Of a stretch of 64,000 nucleotides of DNA, positions 25,680-33,882 are shown in pieces; positions within the stretch are counted from its first letter, which is position 1, and each line of letters starts with the position of its first letter. The DNA comes from Paractinoplanes ovalisporus (GTDB taxonomy: Bacteria; Actinomycetota; Actinomycetes; Mycobacteriales; Micromonosporaceae), in the NCBI RefSeq assembly GCF_016834655.1, contig NZ_JAENHP010000005.1, positions 62,001-126,000 of the forward strand. Direction: 5' to 3'. Position numbers and translations under genes: made by a program. The notes under the pieces were generated by a model. That model had not been told where the DNA came from. It made no database searches and worked only from the letters and a program-made list of their open reading frames with translations.

Positions 25680-26422
25680 GGCTGCTCCAACAGGTGGGCC
25701 CGCATGGATGCCACCTGCTGGTCGGTCAGGCCGATCTCGGCCACGTAGTTCTCGACCGAGCCGTGCAGGGCGCGCAGATCGGTCAGGAACATCTGCATCG
25801 CCGCCGGCGGTGAGTCCCACATGTGCTGCTTGCCCAGCACGGCCGACGGGTGCTTCTCGAGCAGATAGTCGGTCAGCGGCAGCATCGCCTCGGTGGTCAG
25901 GGCGTAGTCGGCCGCGATGTCCTCGTCGGACACGCCCAGCAGCGACAAGGCCAGAGCGCAAACCGTTCCCGTACGGTCCTTGCCCGCCATGCAGTGCACG
26001 ATGACCGGCGCCTGGGCGGGGTCGGCGATGATCTGCAACGAGGCCAGGATCGCCGACCGCCCGTCCTCGGCGAAGTTCAGGTAGCGGTCGGCCAGCCAGC
26101 GCTCGTGCACCACGTCGTCGGGGTGGTCGATGGTCTCCCAGTCGACGTGGTGGAGCACCAGGTTCTGATAGTCCAACCCGTAGCGCTCGGCGACCCGGCC
26201 GTACTTCTCGATCTCGAACGGGCGGCGCAGGTCGATCACCGTGCGCACGCCCAGAGCCTCGAAAGCGGCCGCGTCGTCCTCGCCGAGGCGATGCAGCGCG
26301 TCGGAGCGGAAGAGCCGGCGCCACCGGACCGTGCGCCCGTCGAGGCCGCGGTAACCGCCGACGTCGCGGAAGTTGTAGGTCGCCGAGAAGCCGAGGTTGC
26401 GGGGGAACTGTTCGACTGCCAC
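25676..26422 (-). CDS. Tyrosine-protein phosphatase (PTP-like, Y_phosphatase3 type)
   Basis: This 248-residue cytoplasmic phosphatase has an N-terminal NFRDVGGYRGLDGRTVRWRR segment typical of the MptpB/Y_phosphatase3 family, and the catalytic P-loop HCMAGKDRTG with the nucleophilic Cys and Arg. It may act on phosphotyrosine or phosphoinositides; the GKDRTG variant is common in lipid/dual-specificity members. It is convergent with the caspase-like gene and divergent from the cimA leader. Confidence 0.92.
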   Translation of the reverse strand: MAVEQFPRNLGFSATYNFRDVGGYRGLDGRTVRWRRLFRSDALHRLGEDDAAAFEALGVRTVIDLRRPFEIEKYGRVAERYGLDYQNLVLHHVDWETIDHPDDVVHERWLADRYLNFAEDGRSAILASLQIIADPAQAPVIVHCMAGKDRTGTVCALALSLLGVSDEDIAADYALTTEAMLPLTDYLLEKHPSAVLGKQHMWDSPPAAMQMFLTDLRALHGSVENYVAEIGLTDQQVASMRAHLLEQP

Positions 26423-26535
26423 GAGCCCAACCTAACCCGCCCGATCGAACGACGCTGTGACGTAGATGTGTCCCCCGGGCGAGCGATCGCGTCCCAATCC
26501 GTGGATTTCCGGTTCCACTTTCCCCAAGGCGTGGC

Positions 26536-26580
26536 ATGCTTCGCAACGTGACCCACTCCGTGCTGATTATTCGCACCTAG
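26536..26580 (+). CDS. cimA leader peptide (attenuator), MLRNVTHSVLIIRT
   Basis: A 14-codon frame contains consecutive Val-Leu-Ile-Ile codons (26560-26571) just before its TAG. AAGG lies 6 nt before the ATG; the in-frame GTG at 26548 with CATGCT 7 nt upstream could instead start a leaderless 10-residue version. A hairpin begins at the stop codon and a U-tract terminator follows before cimA, the classical arrangement for control by branched-chain aminoacyl-tRNA supply. Confidence 0.75.
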   Translation: MLRNVTHSVLIIRT

Positions 26581-26609
26581 CGCGCCGGCTGACTTCTTCG
26601 CCGACGCGC
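26580..26609 (+). promoter_or_regulatory. cimA attenuator hairpin 1
   Basis: GCGCGCCGGC (26580-26589) pairs with GCCGACGCGC (26600-26609) at 9 of 10 positions around a 10-nt loop. It starts on the last base of the leader stop codon, so a ribosome stalled at the Val-Leu-Ile-Ile codons would disturb it. Confidence 0.6.
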
Positions 26610-26639
26610 AGACCTCCCGCATCCGCGGGGGGTCTTTTT
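26610..26639 (+). terminator. cimA leader terminator (attenuator)
   Basis: An 11-bp stem AGACCTCCCGC/GCGGGGGGTCT (one T-G wobble) with the loop ATCC is followed by TTTT. It directly abuts hairpin 1 and lies 36 nt before cimA. Confidence 0.8.
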
Positions 26640-26675
26640 GTTGGTCACCCCAAGAATCCTTGAAGGGAACGCGCC

Positions 26676-28244
26676 ATGGAGTACCAGGTCTTCGACACGA
26701 CGTTGCGCGACGGCGGGCAGCGTGAGGGGATCAGCTACTCGGTCGCCGACAAGCTGGCGGTCGCGAAACTGCTGGACGAGTTCGGCGTGGGCTTCATCGA
26801 GGGCGGCTGGCCCGGCGCGATGCCCAAGGACACCGAGTTCTTCCAACGCGCCAAGACCGAGCTCGACCTGCAGAACGCGGTGCTGGTGGCGTTCGGCGCG
26901 ACCCGCAAGGCCGGCGTCGATGTCGCCAACGACCCGCAGGTCAAGGCCCTTCTCGACGCCGAGACCCCGGTCGTCTGCGTGGTCGCCAAGAGCGACATCC
27001 GGCACGTCGAGCGGGCGCTGCGCACCACCGGCGACGAGAACCTGGCCATGGTCCGCGACACCGTCCAGCACCTGGTCGCGAACGGCCGCCGCGCGTTCGT
27101 GGACTGCGAGCACTTCTTCGACGGCTTCCGCCACGACCCCGAGTACACGGCGAGCGTCGTCCGCACCGCCATCGATGCCGGCGCCGAGCGGGTCATCATG
27201 TGCGACACGAACGGCGGCATGCTCCCCTCGATGATCACCAAGGCGATCACCGAGGTCGTCGAGCGTACGGGCGTCACTCCCGATCTTCTCGGCATCCACT
27301 GCCAGAACGACACGTCCTGCGCGGTGGCGAACACCGTGGCCGCCGTCGAGGCGGGCGTGAAGCACTTCCAGTGCACCGCGAACGGATACGGCGAGCGGCC
27401 GGGTAACGCCGACCTGTTCGCCACGGTCAGCAACATCCAGTTGAAGCTCGGGCTGCAGGTCCTACCGGACGGCTGCCTGGAGAAGGCGACGCGGGTCTCG
27501 TCCGCGCTCGCCGAGATCGCCAACATCGCCCCCGACACCCACCAGGCCTATGTCGGGGCCGCTGCCTTCGCTCACAAGGCGGGGTTGCACGCGAGCGCGA
27601 TCAAGGTGGATCCGCTGCTCTACAACCACGTGGACCCGTCGGTTGTGGGCAACGACATGCGGATCCTGGTGACCGAGATGGCCGGCCGGGCCAGCATCGA
27701 GCTCAAGAGCCGCGAGCTCGGGATCGACCTGGCCGGCCATCCGGACACCCTCAGCACGGTCACCCAGCGGGTCAAGGACCTGGAGGCGGGCGGCTGGTCG
27801 TTCGAGGCCGCCGACGCGTCGTTCGAGCTGCTGGTGCGCGACGAGCTGCTGGACGGCAAGCTGGCCCGCCCGTTCAGCCTGGAGTCGTACCGGGTGCAGG
27901 TCGAGCACCGCGAGGACGGTTCCGTGGTGTCCGAGGCGACGGTCAAGGTTCGCGTACGGGGGGAGCGCGTGATCGCCACCGCCGAGGGCAACGGCCCGGT
28001 CAACGCGCTCGACGAGGCCCTGCGGGCGGCGCTGACCCAGTACTACCCGCAGCTGAAGAACTTCGAGCTCACCGACTTCAAGGTACGCATCCTCGAGGGC
28101 AGCCACGGCACCAACGCGATCACCCGGGTGCTGCTCGAGACCGGCGACGGCGAGCGCGACTGGACCACGGTCGGCGTGCACGAGAACATCGTCGAGGCCT
28201 CGTGGGTGGCGCTGGTCGACGCGCTCACCTACGGTCTGGCCTAA
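26676..28244 (+). CDS. cimA: Citramalate synthase
   Basis: CimA condenses pyruvate and acetyl-CoA to (R)-citramalate, a threonine-independent route to 2-oxobutyrate and isoleucine. The 522-residue protein has the HMG-CoA-lyase-like TIM barrel starting FDTTLRDGGQREGISYS, the metal ligands in GIHCQNDTSCAVAN and the TANGYGERPGNAD signature. A C-terminal LeuA-type regulatory dimer domain (about 405-520) follows. AAGGGA precedes the ATG. The attenuator with Val/Leu/Ile codons fits an isoleucine role. A homocitrate/isopropylmalate synthase relative is possible, but this architecture is the one normally called CimA. Confidence 0.93.
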   Translation: MEYQVFDTTLRDGGQREGISYSVADKLAVAKLLDEFGVGFIEGGWPGAMPKDTEFFQRAKTELDLQNAVLVAFGATRKAGVDVANDPQVKALLDAETPVVCVVAKSDIRHVERALRTTGDENLAMVRDTVQHLVANGRRAFVDCEHFFDGFRHDPEYTASVVRTAIDAGAERVIMCDTNGGMLPSMITKAITEVVERTGVTPDLLGIHCQNDTSCAVANTVAAVEAGVKHFQCTANGYGERPGNADLFATVSNIQLKLGLQVLPDGCLEKATRVSSALAEIANIAPDTHQAYVGAAAFAHKAGLHASAIKVDPLLYNHVDPSVVGNDMRILVTEMAGRASIELKSRELGIDLAGHPDTLSTVTQRVKDLEAGGWSFEAADASFELLVRDELLDGKLARPFSLESYRVQVEHREDGSVVSEATVKVRVRGERVIATAEGNGPVNALDEALRAALTQYYPQLKNFELTDFKVRILEGSHGTNAITRVLLETGDGERDWTTVGVHENIVEASWVALVDALTYGLA

Positions 28245-28260
28245 TGACGAGGAACTGAAG

Positions 28261-28310
28261 CGAGGTCGGCCCGGTCGCCACCACGACGGTGTGCGGCCCG
28301 GCCGACCTCG
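28261..28310. terminator. Bidirectional terminator between cimA and the ThrRS-like gene
   Basis: A perfect 11-bp stem CGAGGTCGGCC/GGCCGACCTCG encloses a 28-nt loop that can itself fold. It sits between two convergent stop codons. Confidence 0.7.
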
Positions 28311-28319
28311 GATGTGACG

Positions 28320-29522
28320 CTAGGCTCCCGGCCTTGCCTCCCCGCTGATCATCTCGATCGCGGCCGCCACCGGCATCGCGGGGAGCTGCCGGCCGTCGCG
28401 ATGCCGCAGGGCGACCAGGCCGTCCGGCGCCTCCTTCTTTCCGACAATTCCCGCGTACGGGATCCGCCTCTCCGACGCCGACCGGATGCGCGCGCCGATC
28501 GACCCGTCGTGCGACGCCTCGGCCCGCAACCCGGCGGCGACGGCGGCCCGCACGAGCGCGTTCGCGGCGTCGCTCTGGTCCTCCGAGACGGGCAGCACGG
28601 CGAGCTGCACGGGGGAGTACCAGAGCGGGAACGCCCCGTCGTGCACCTCGATCAGATGCCCGAACAACCGCTCCATCGATCCGGCCAGGCTGCGGTGCAC
28701 CATCACCGGCCGGGACCGCCCGCCCGACGCGTCGGCGTACGAAAGGTCGAACGCCTCGGGCTGGTGGTAGTCGATCTGGATGGTGGCCAGGCTCCACTCG
28801 CGGCCCGCGGAGTCGGCCACCTGCACGTCGATCTTCGGGCCGTAGAAGGCAGCCTCGCCCTCGGCCTCGACATGGTCGATCCCGGCTGAGGCAAGGGCCA
28901 CCCGGAGCAGGCGTGAAGCCGACGCCCAGCCGGCCTCGTCCCCGCCGTACTTCTTGCCCTCCCCGCGCAGCGACAACTGGAACGACGACGGCTGGATCCC
29001 GAGCGCCGCATGAGCCTGCCGCATCAGCCGGAGCACGTCGGCGACCTCCGCCGCGGCCTGCGACTCGGCACAGAACACATGCGCGTCGTTGAGCTGGATC
29101 GCCCGTACGCGGGAAAGCCCGCCGACCACACCCGAGCGCTCGGCCCGGTACATCGGCCCGAGCTCGGCGATCCGCAACGGCAGGTCGCGGTAGGACCGCC
29201 CGCGGGACTTGTAGATCAGCGCGTGGTGCGGGCACAGGCTGGGCCGCAGCACGAGCTCGTCGCCGCCCATCGGCATCGGCGGGAACATGTCGTCGGCGAA
29301 GTTGCGCCAGTGTCCCGACTTCTCGAAGAGCTGCCGCTTGCCGAGCGCCGGCGAATACACATGCTGATACCCGTTCCGGCGTTCCAGGTCGTGGAGATAG
29401 GACTCGACCGCGTGGCGGGCCGCGGCGCCGCCGGGCAACCAGAACGGCAGTCCCGCGCCGATCAGCGGGTCGGAGTCGAAGAGGTCGAGCTCGCGCCCGA
29501 GCTTGCGGTGGTCGATGTGCAT
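28320..29522 (-). CDS. Threonyl-tRNA synthetase paralogue, catalytic and anticodon domains only
   Basis: This 400-residue class II synthetase resembles ThrRS but starts directly at the catalytic core (FWLPGGAAARH); the TGS and editing (SAD) domains of about 240 residues are absent. The zinc ligands are all kept: Cys97 (RPSLCPHH), His148 (NDAHVFC) and His276 (PVMVHRSLAGSMERL). Motif 2/3 regions and EAAFYGPKID are recognisable. A C-terminal anticodon-binding domain begins near 303. The ATG at 29522 is preceded by AGGGAGA. A threonine-codon attenuator lies upstream. A housekeeping ThrRS is presumably elsewhere. Lacking editing, it could be a stress or drug-resistant isoform, or a paralogue with a changed role. 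Confidence 0.9.
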   Translation of the reverse strand: MHIDHRKLGRELDLFDSDPLIGAGLPFWLPGGAAARHAVESYLHDLERRNGYQHVYSPALGKRQLFEKSGHWRNFADDMFPPMPMGGDELVLRPSLCPHHALIYKSRGRSYRDLPLRIAELGPMYRAERSGVVGGLSRVRAIQLNDAHVFCAESQAAAEVADVLRLMRQAHAALGIQPSSFQLSLRGEGKKYGGDEAGWASASRLLRVALASAGIDHVEAEGEAAFYGPKIDVQVADSAGREWSLATIQIDYHQPEAFDLSYADASGGRSRPVMVHRSLAGSMERLFGHLIEVHDGAFPLWYSPVQLAVLPVSEDQSDAANALVRAAVAAGLRAEASHDGSIGARIRSASERRIPYAGIVGKKEAPDGLVALRHRDGRQLPAMPVAAAIEMISGEARPGA

Positions 29523-29566
29523 CGGAGGTCTCCCTGTCGAAAAAGGGCGAGAACCACCGGGCACAG

Positions 29567-29594
29567 AAAAGCCCCGGGCATCTCGCCCGGGGCC
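29567..29594 (-). terminator. Terminator of the threonine attenuator
   Basis: On the minus strand a perfect 9-bp stem GCCCCGGGC/GCCCGGGGC with a 5-nt loop (GAGAT) is followed by TTTT, 45 nt before the ThrRS-like start. Confidence 0.8.
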
Positions 29595-29616
29595 GTGTCT
29601 GTCGCTGCGGATCAGG

Positions 29617-29676
29617 TCAGCGCGAACGCACGCCGGGACATCCCGGCGTCGTCGTCCGCTGCGGCCTGAAGCTCAT
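29617..29676 (-). CDS. Threonine leader peptide, MSFRPQRTTTPGCPGVRSR
   Basis: A 19-residue frame has three consecutive ACG threonine codons at 29655-29647. A near-perfect -10 (TAGCAT) ends exactly 6 nt before its ATG, predicting a leaderless transcript that starts on the A of ATG. An 8-bp hairpin overlaps the last Thr codon and a U-tract terminator follows the stop. This is what a threonyl-tRNA-sensing attenuator should look like, and the controlled gene encodes a ThrRS homologue. Confidence 0.8.
   Translation of the reverse strand: MSFRPQRTTTPGCPGVRSR
29631..29648 (-). promoter_or_regulatory. Pause hairpin of the threonine attenuator
   Basis: CGCCGGGA and its exact complement TCCCGGCG flank 2 nt. 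The 5' arm overlaps the third Thr codon, so a ribosome stalled there would melt it. The freed CCCGG could pair with CCGGG in the terminator's 5' arm. Confidence 0.65.
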
Positions 29677-29682
29677 GACCCG

Positions 29683-29688
29683 ATGCTA
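29683..29688 (-). promoter_or_regulatory. -10 element of the ThrRS-like leader
   Basis: TAGCAT on the minus strand fits the actinobacterial -10 (TANNNT) and is placed 6 nt before the leader ATG. No convincing -35 is seen. Confidence 0.5.
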
Positions 29689-29809
29689 GGCCCGCCGCCC
29701 ACGGCCGGCATCCGATTAACCGCCGCGGCGGTCGAGAAGGGGACGACACCGTACCGTCGTCTATGGCATGATCTCGCTCCTCGCCCTCTCCTTCGCCGCA
29801 GGGATCGTC

Positions 29810-31392
29810 ATGCTCTCTTTCGTCAAGCGCGCCCGCCTCGGCCGTCTGCTGGCCCTCGCCGTGGTCCCGGCCCTGCTGCTGGGCATGGGCGGCGCCGCCG
29901 TGGCCGCCACCCACACGCTCACCGTCACCGTGATCAACCGCAACGGCGTCAAGGTCAAGGCGGGGATCAAGCTGGTCGACGTGGTGAGCAGCTCGAGCTA
30001 CTCGGCGACCTCGGGCGTCGCCCGGAAGTTGCCCAAGGGCACGTACGCCGTCCTGACCTCGGTGACCACCGGCAACACGATCACGTTGTCGGGCAAGGCG
30101 GTGAAGGTCTCCGGCTCGACCAAGCTGACGATCGACGCCCGTCAGGGCAAGGGCGTCGGGCTCGCGATCAGCCCGGCCCCGACCGGCCTCGAACGCACCA
30201 TCACGATGCGCGTCTGCACCCGGACCAGCGCGAGTGAAGGGGTCGACGCGTCCGCGTCCCCCGGCACGTTGCTGTACATCGTCCCGTTCGCCTCGAAGTA
30301 TCTCGGCTTCGCCGCGCTCGGTTCGTGGAGCGACCACCTCGGCACCTCCACCAGCTATGCGGTGCTGCACCAGACCACGGGCGTGCCGGGCGGTCTGGGC
30401 CGCACCTTCAGCCGGAGCCAGCTGGCCACCATCGGGGTGGTCCAGAAGCGCGGCCCGTCCGGCTCGGTCTATTCCGACCTGGCGATGCAGGCGATCACCA
30501 GCGGGTGCGGCGACAGCCTGTACGCCGGGCTGGGCGGCACCGACCGGCCGACCGCCACCAAGGTGCTCGCCTCGCCCGGCACCTGGGACGTCCGGGTCAG
30601 CTCGTCGGCCGCCACGAAGACCGGTGAGACCTGGAACATCGGCAGCTACTTCGCGAAGCGCACGGTCAGCGCCGGCAAGTCGTACGGCGTGACCTTCTTC
30701 AACTCGGTCTGGGGTCCCAGCGCGCAACTGCCGGTCACGGTCAACGGGCGGATCTCCTTCGGCCTGAACGAGATGTTCGCCGACCCCGGGTTCCCCCGCG
30801 ACGGCTCGGTCGAGGGCGGCGACAAGGCGCTGGCCACCCTGCAGTTCGGCGGCAAGACGGTGGCCGGCAAGCAGGACAAGGGCTGGGAGCCGGAACCGAC
30901 CTATCTGGAGTACACGGTCAAGAAGGCCGGCTGGTACACGCTGACCAACACCGCGACCGCTACTACCCGGAGATCACCTTCCCGTCCGGGATGCTGTCCA
31001 CGACCAGCCGGGTGACCTACCGGTTCTCGACCAAGCCGAAGGCCAGCGCGCTGGCCGGGGTCTACTCCGTGCACCTTCGCCCGACCGGGCTCAACCTGGT
31101 CAACCGGGCCAAGGCCGGCAGCACCACCAAGGTCGCGATCAACCTGCTGCGGACCGCGGCCAACCCCGACGCCAAGCGCGGCACCGACCCCAAGCTGAGC
31201 AGGATGACCGCGCAGATGTCGCCGGACAGCGGTCAGACGTGGCGCACGGTCCCGGTCCAGAAGATCGGCGGCACCTGGTACGCGACCGTCACCAACCCGT
31301 CGACCAGTGCGGTGGCCCTGAAGGTCCGCGCCACGGTCGCCGGGGGCGCGTACACCGAGGTCACTGTCTTCCGGGCGTACGGAATCGGCTGA
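29810..31392 (+). pseudogene. Secreted Ig-like/beta-rich protein, interrupted by a frameshift
   Basis: One coding sequence is split over two frames. From ATG 29810 (AGGGAT 7 nt upstream) it encodes a signal peptide (MLSFVKRARLGRLLALAVVP..., cleavage near VAA) and a Ser/Thr/Gly-rich exported protein. Near 30955-30963 the frame is lost: the first frame runs into an unrelated tail ending at 31015, while RYYPEITFPSG and on continues the protein in the -1 frame to 31392. Adding one base in the short C run at about 30957-30959 would restore a protein of about 527 residues. It is either a true mutation or an assembly error. The function is unknown. Confidence 0.75.
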
Positions 31393-31393
31393 G

Positions 31394-32098
31394 TCAGCGC
31401 CCGGCCAGGAAGTCGAGGATCAGGCGGGCGGTCACGTCGGGCGCTTCCAGGTGCACGTCGTGGCCCACGCCGGGGACGACCACGCGGTCGGCGGCCATCT
31501 TCTCCACCTCGTCGGGCGGGATCGAGCCGTGCTCGCCGAGGATCTGCAGCACCGGGACGGCCAGGCTCTGCCACTCGCGCCAGCGGGCGGTGGCGGCCAC
31601 ACCGGCGATGGCGGCCTTCATCACGTCGGGGTCGAAACGTGGCCACAGGCCGTCGGGGCGGCGTTCCAGGTCGGCCACCCAGGCCTCGGTGATCGGGCGG
31701 TCGCCGAGGAAGGCCCGGGCCGCGGCCTCGTCGGCGAACGGGACCGGCCACGAGGCGAAATAGGCGCGCAGCCGCTCGGGATAGTCGTCGGTCGAGCCGC
31801 CGACCCCGCCCTCGATCATCACCAGACCGCGTACGAGGGAAGGCTCCTGCGCCGCCGCCAGCATCGCGGTGTGCGCGCCCATCGACTGACCGACCAGGAA
31901 GGCGGGCTCGTCGAGCAGGGCCAGCACATCGGCCACATAGGCCGCACGGGACACATCGGAGGGGTGGCGCGGGCTGTGACCGTGGCCGCGCTGGTCGGGC
32001 ACGACGACCCGGTAGCCGGCCTCGGTCAGCCGGGCCGCGAGAGGGGCCATCTCGTTCGCGCTGCCGGCCAGGCCGTGCAGGATCACCACCAGTGTCAT
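31394..32098 (-). CDS. Alpha/beta-fold hydrolase
   Basis: This 234-residue cytoplasmic hydrolase starts MTLVVILHGLAGSANEM (oxyanion HG) and has the nucleophile elbow GQSMGAHT and a late His in VGHDVHLEAPD. Asp within the strand-7 region (LGEHG...) would complete the triad. Its start overlaps the arfB stop by 1 nt (TGATG), so the two are co-translated. The substrate is unknown. Confidence 0.88.
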   Translation of the reverse strand: MTLVVILHGLAGSANEMAPLAARLTEAGYRVVVPDQRGHGHSPRHPSDVSRAAYVADVLALLDEPAFLVGQSMGAHTAMLAAAQEPSLVRGLVMIEGGVGGSTDDYPERLRAYFASWPVPFADEAAARAFLGDRPITEAWVADLERRPDGLWPRFDPDVMKAAIAGVAATARWREWQSLAVPVLQILGEHGSIPPDEVEKMAADRVVVPGVGHDVHLEAPDVTARLILDFLAGR

Positions 32099-32523
32099 CA
32101 GTCGGAAGGATAGGACCTTCGGTTCTTCTTGGTCTCGCCGCGGCGCTTCTTCTCGGCGATGCGGCGCTCGACCGAACCCTTGGAGGGGCGGGTGGCCCGC
32201 CGCACGCGCGGTGGCGCGGCGATGGCCCCGGCCACGAGACCGGCCAGGCGGGCCGCCGCGGCCTCCCGGTTGCGCAGCTGGGAACGGTGTTCCGAGGCCG
32301 TGACGGTGAGAATGCCCTGCACGAGCCGGTGGCCCAGCCGCTCGGCCGCCCGCTCCTTGAGCACCGGCGGCAGCAGCGCCGACCCGCCCAGGTCCCACGA
32401 CAGTTCGACCCGGGAATCGGTCGTGTTCACACCCTGGCCACCGGGCCCGCTGGAGCGTGAGAAACGCCAGGCGAGCTCGGCCGCCGGAATAGTCAGCCGG
32501 TCATTGACCCGGACGTCATCCAC
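32098..32523 (-). CDS. arfB: Alternative ribosome-rescue factor (peptidyl-tRNA hydrolase) ArfB/YaeJ
   Basis: This RF1-like rescue factor frees stalled ribosomes without a codon. The catalytic GGQ lies in FSRSSGPGGQGVN about 20 residues from the start. A long basic tail (RRIAEKKRRGETKKNRRS) matches the ArfB C-terminus that enters the empty mRNA channel. GTG 32523 is chosen because it gives the normal distance to the GGQ and has GGGCGG upstream; in-frame ATGs at 32538 and 32556 are alternatives. It is divergent from the M16 peptidase gene. Confidence 0.9.
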   Translation of the reverse strand: MDDVRVNDRLTIPAAELAWRFSRSSGPGGQGVNTTDSRVELSWDLGGSALLPPVLKERAAERLGHRLVQGILTVTASEHRSQLRNREAAAARLAGLVAGAIAAPPRVRRATRPSKGSVERRIAEKKRRGETKKNRRSYPSD

Positions 32524-32565
32524 CACGCCGCCCAGCATGGCACGCGGACAGGGCACTATGAACGG

Positions 32566-33882
32566 GTGACCTCAAGCGCGCCGGCAGTCGTGACCGGCTA
32601 TCCGTGGCCCATCGAAACCACGCGCCTCGACAACGGCCTTCGGGTCGTCGTCAGCGAGGACCGGACCGCCCCGGTGGTCTGCGTCAACCTCTGGTACGAC
32701 GTGGGGTCGCGCCACGAACCCACCGGCCAGACCGGTTTTGCGCACCTCTTCGAGCACCTGATGTTCGAGGGCTCGCAGCACGTGGCGAAGACCGAGCACA
32801 TGCGCCTCGTACAGGGAAACGGTGGTTCCCTCAACGCGACCACCAACCCCGACCGCACCAACTACTTCGAGACCATGCCGGCCGAGCACCTGGAGCTCGC
32901 GCTGTGGCTGGAGGCCGACCGGATGGGCGGCCTGGTGCCCGCGCTCACCCAGGAGACGCTGGACAACCAGCGCGAGGTGGTCAAGAACGAGCGCCGCCAG
33001 CGCTACGAGAACGTCCCGTACGGGGATGCCTGGCTGCGCCTGCTGGCCCTGCTCTATCCCGAGGGCCACCCCTACCACCACGCCACCATCGGCTCGATGG
33101 AAGACCTCAACGCGGCCTCCCTCGACACGTTCAAGGCGTTCCACCAGCAGTACTACGCGCCCAACAACGCCGTGCTCACGGTGGCCGGAGACGCGTCGCC
33201 GGCCGAGGTCTTCGCGCTCGCCGAGAAATACTTCGGCCTGCTCGAGCCGGTCTCGTCGATCCCGCCCGCGCCCCACGGCCACCTGCCCGGTCCGGCCACC
33301 CAGCCCGTACGGGAGACCGTCACCGCGGCCGTCCCGGCGCCCCGGATCTATCTGTCGCACCGCACACACCCGTTCGGCACGGCCGGGTACGACGCGATCA
33401 CCGTGCTCGCCGCGGTGCTCGGCAACGGCCGGGGCAGCCGCCTCTACCAGCGCCTGGCCGACGGCAGCCGGATCGCCCAGCCCGACTACATCGGCTCCTA
33501 CGGGGTCGACCTGGCGCACGCCCCGGCCCCGCTGATCATCACCGCCACCGCGAAGGACGGCGTGCCGGTCGAGACCCTCGAGGAGGGACTGACCGAGGTG
33601 ATCGGCAGCCTGGTGACCGAGCCGGTGACCGAGGAGGAGCTGTCCCGGGCCAAGGCGCTGCTGACCACCGCGTGGTGGCGGCAGGTGTCCACGGTGGGCG
33701 GCCGGGCCGACACGCTCTCGCGCTACACCACCCAGTTCGGCGATCCGGGCGCCGCCGCGTACCGCCTGCCGCAGTGGCTCGCGGTCACCGCCGACGACGT
33801 CACCGACGCCGCCAAGTACGCGCTCAAGCCCGAGTCCCGGGTGACCCTGACGTACCTGCCTGAGAACGGGGACAACGCATGA
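32566..33882 (+). CDS. M16 family zinc metallopeptidase (active subunit)
   Basis: This 438-residue pitrilysin-family peptidase has the inverted zinc motif HLFEH (GFAHLFEHLMFEG) and the third ligand Glu in the following VVKNERRQRYEN helix. Two M16 domains are present. It overlaps the next gene by 4 nt (ATGA), which encodes a partner without the zinc motif, the usual arrangement of heterodimeric bacterial M16B peptidases. Substrates are probably peptides or processing intermediates; no signal peptide is seen. Confidence 0.93.
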   Translation: MTSSAPAVVTGYPWPIETTRLDNGLRVVVSEDRTAPVVCVNLWYDVGSRHEPTGQTGFAHLFEHLMFEGSQHVAKTEHMRLVQGNGGSLNATTNPDRTNYFETMPAEHLELALWLEADRMGGLVPALTQETLDNQREVVKNERRQRYENVPYGDAWLRLLALLYPEGHPYHHATIGSMEDLNAASLDTFKAFHQQYYAPNNAVLTVAGDASPAEVFALAEKYFGLLEPVSSIPPAPHGHLPGPATQPVRETVTAAVPAPRIYLSHRTHPFGTAGYDAITVLAAVLGNGRGSRLYQRLADGSRIAQPDYIGSYGVDLAHAPAPLIITATAKDGVPVETLEEGLTEVIGSLVTEPVTEEELSRAKALLTTAWWRQVSTVGGRADTLSRYTTQFGDPGAAAYRLPQWLAVTADDVTDAAKYALKPESRVTLTYLPENGDNA

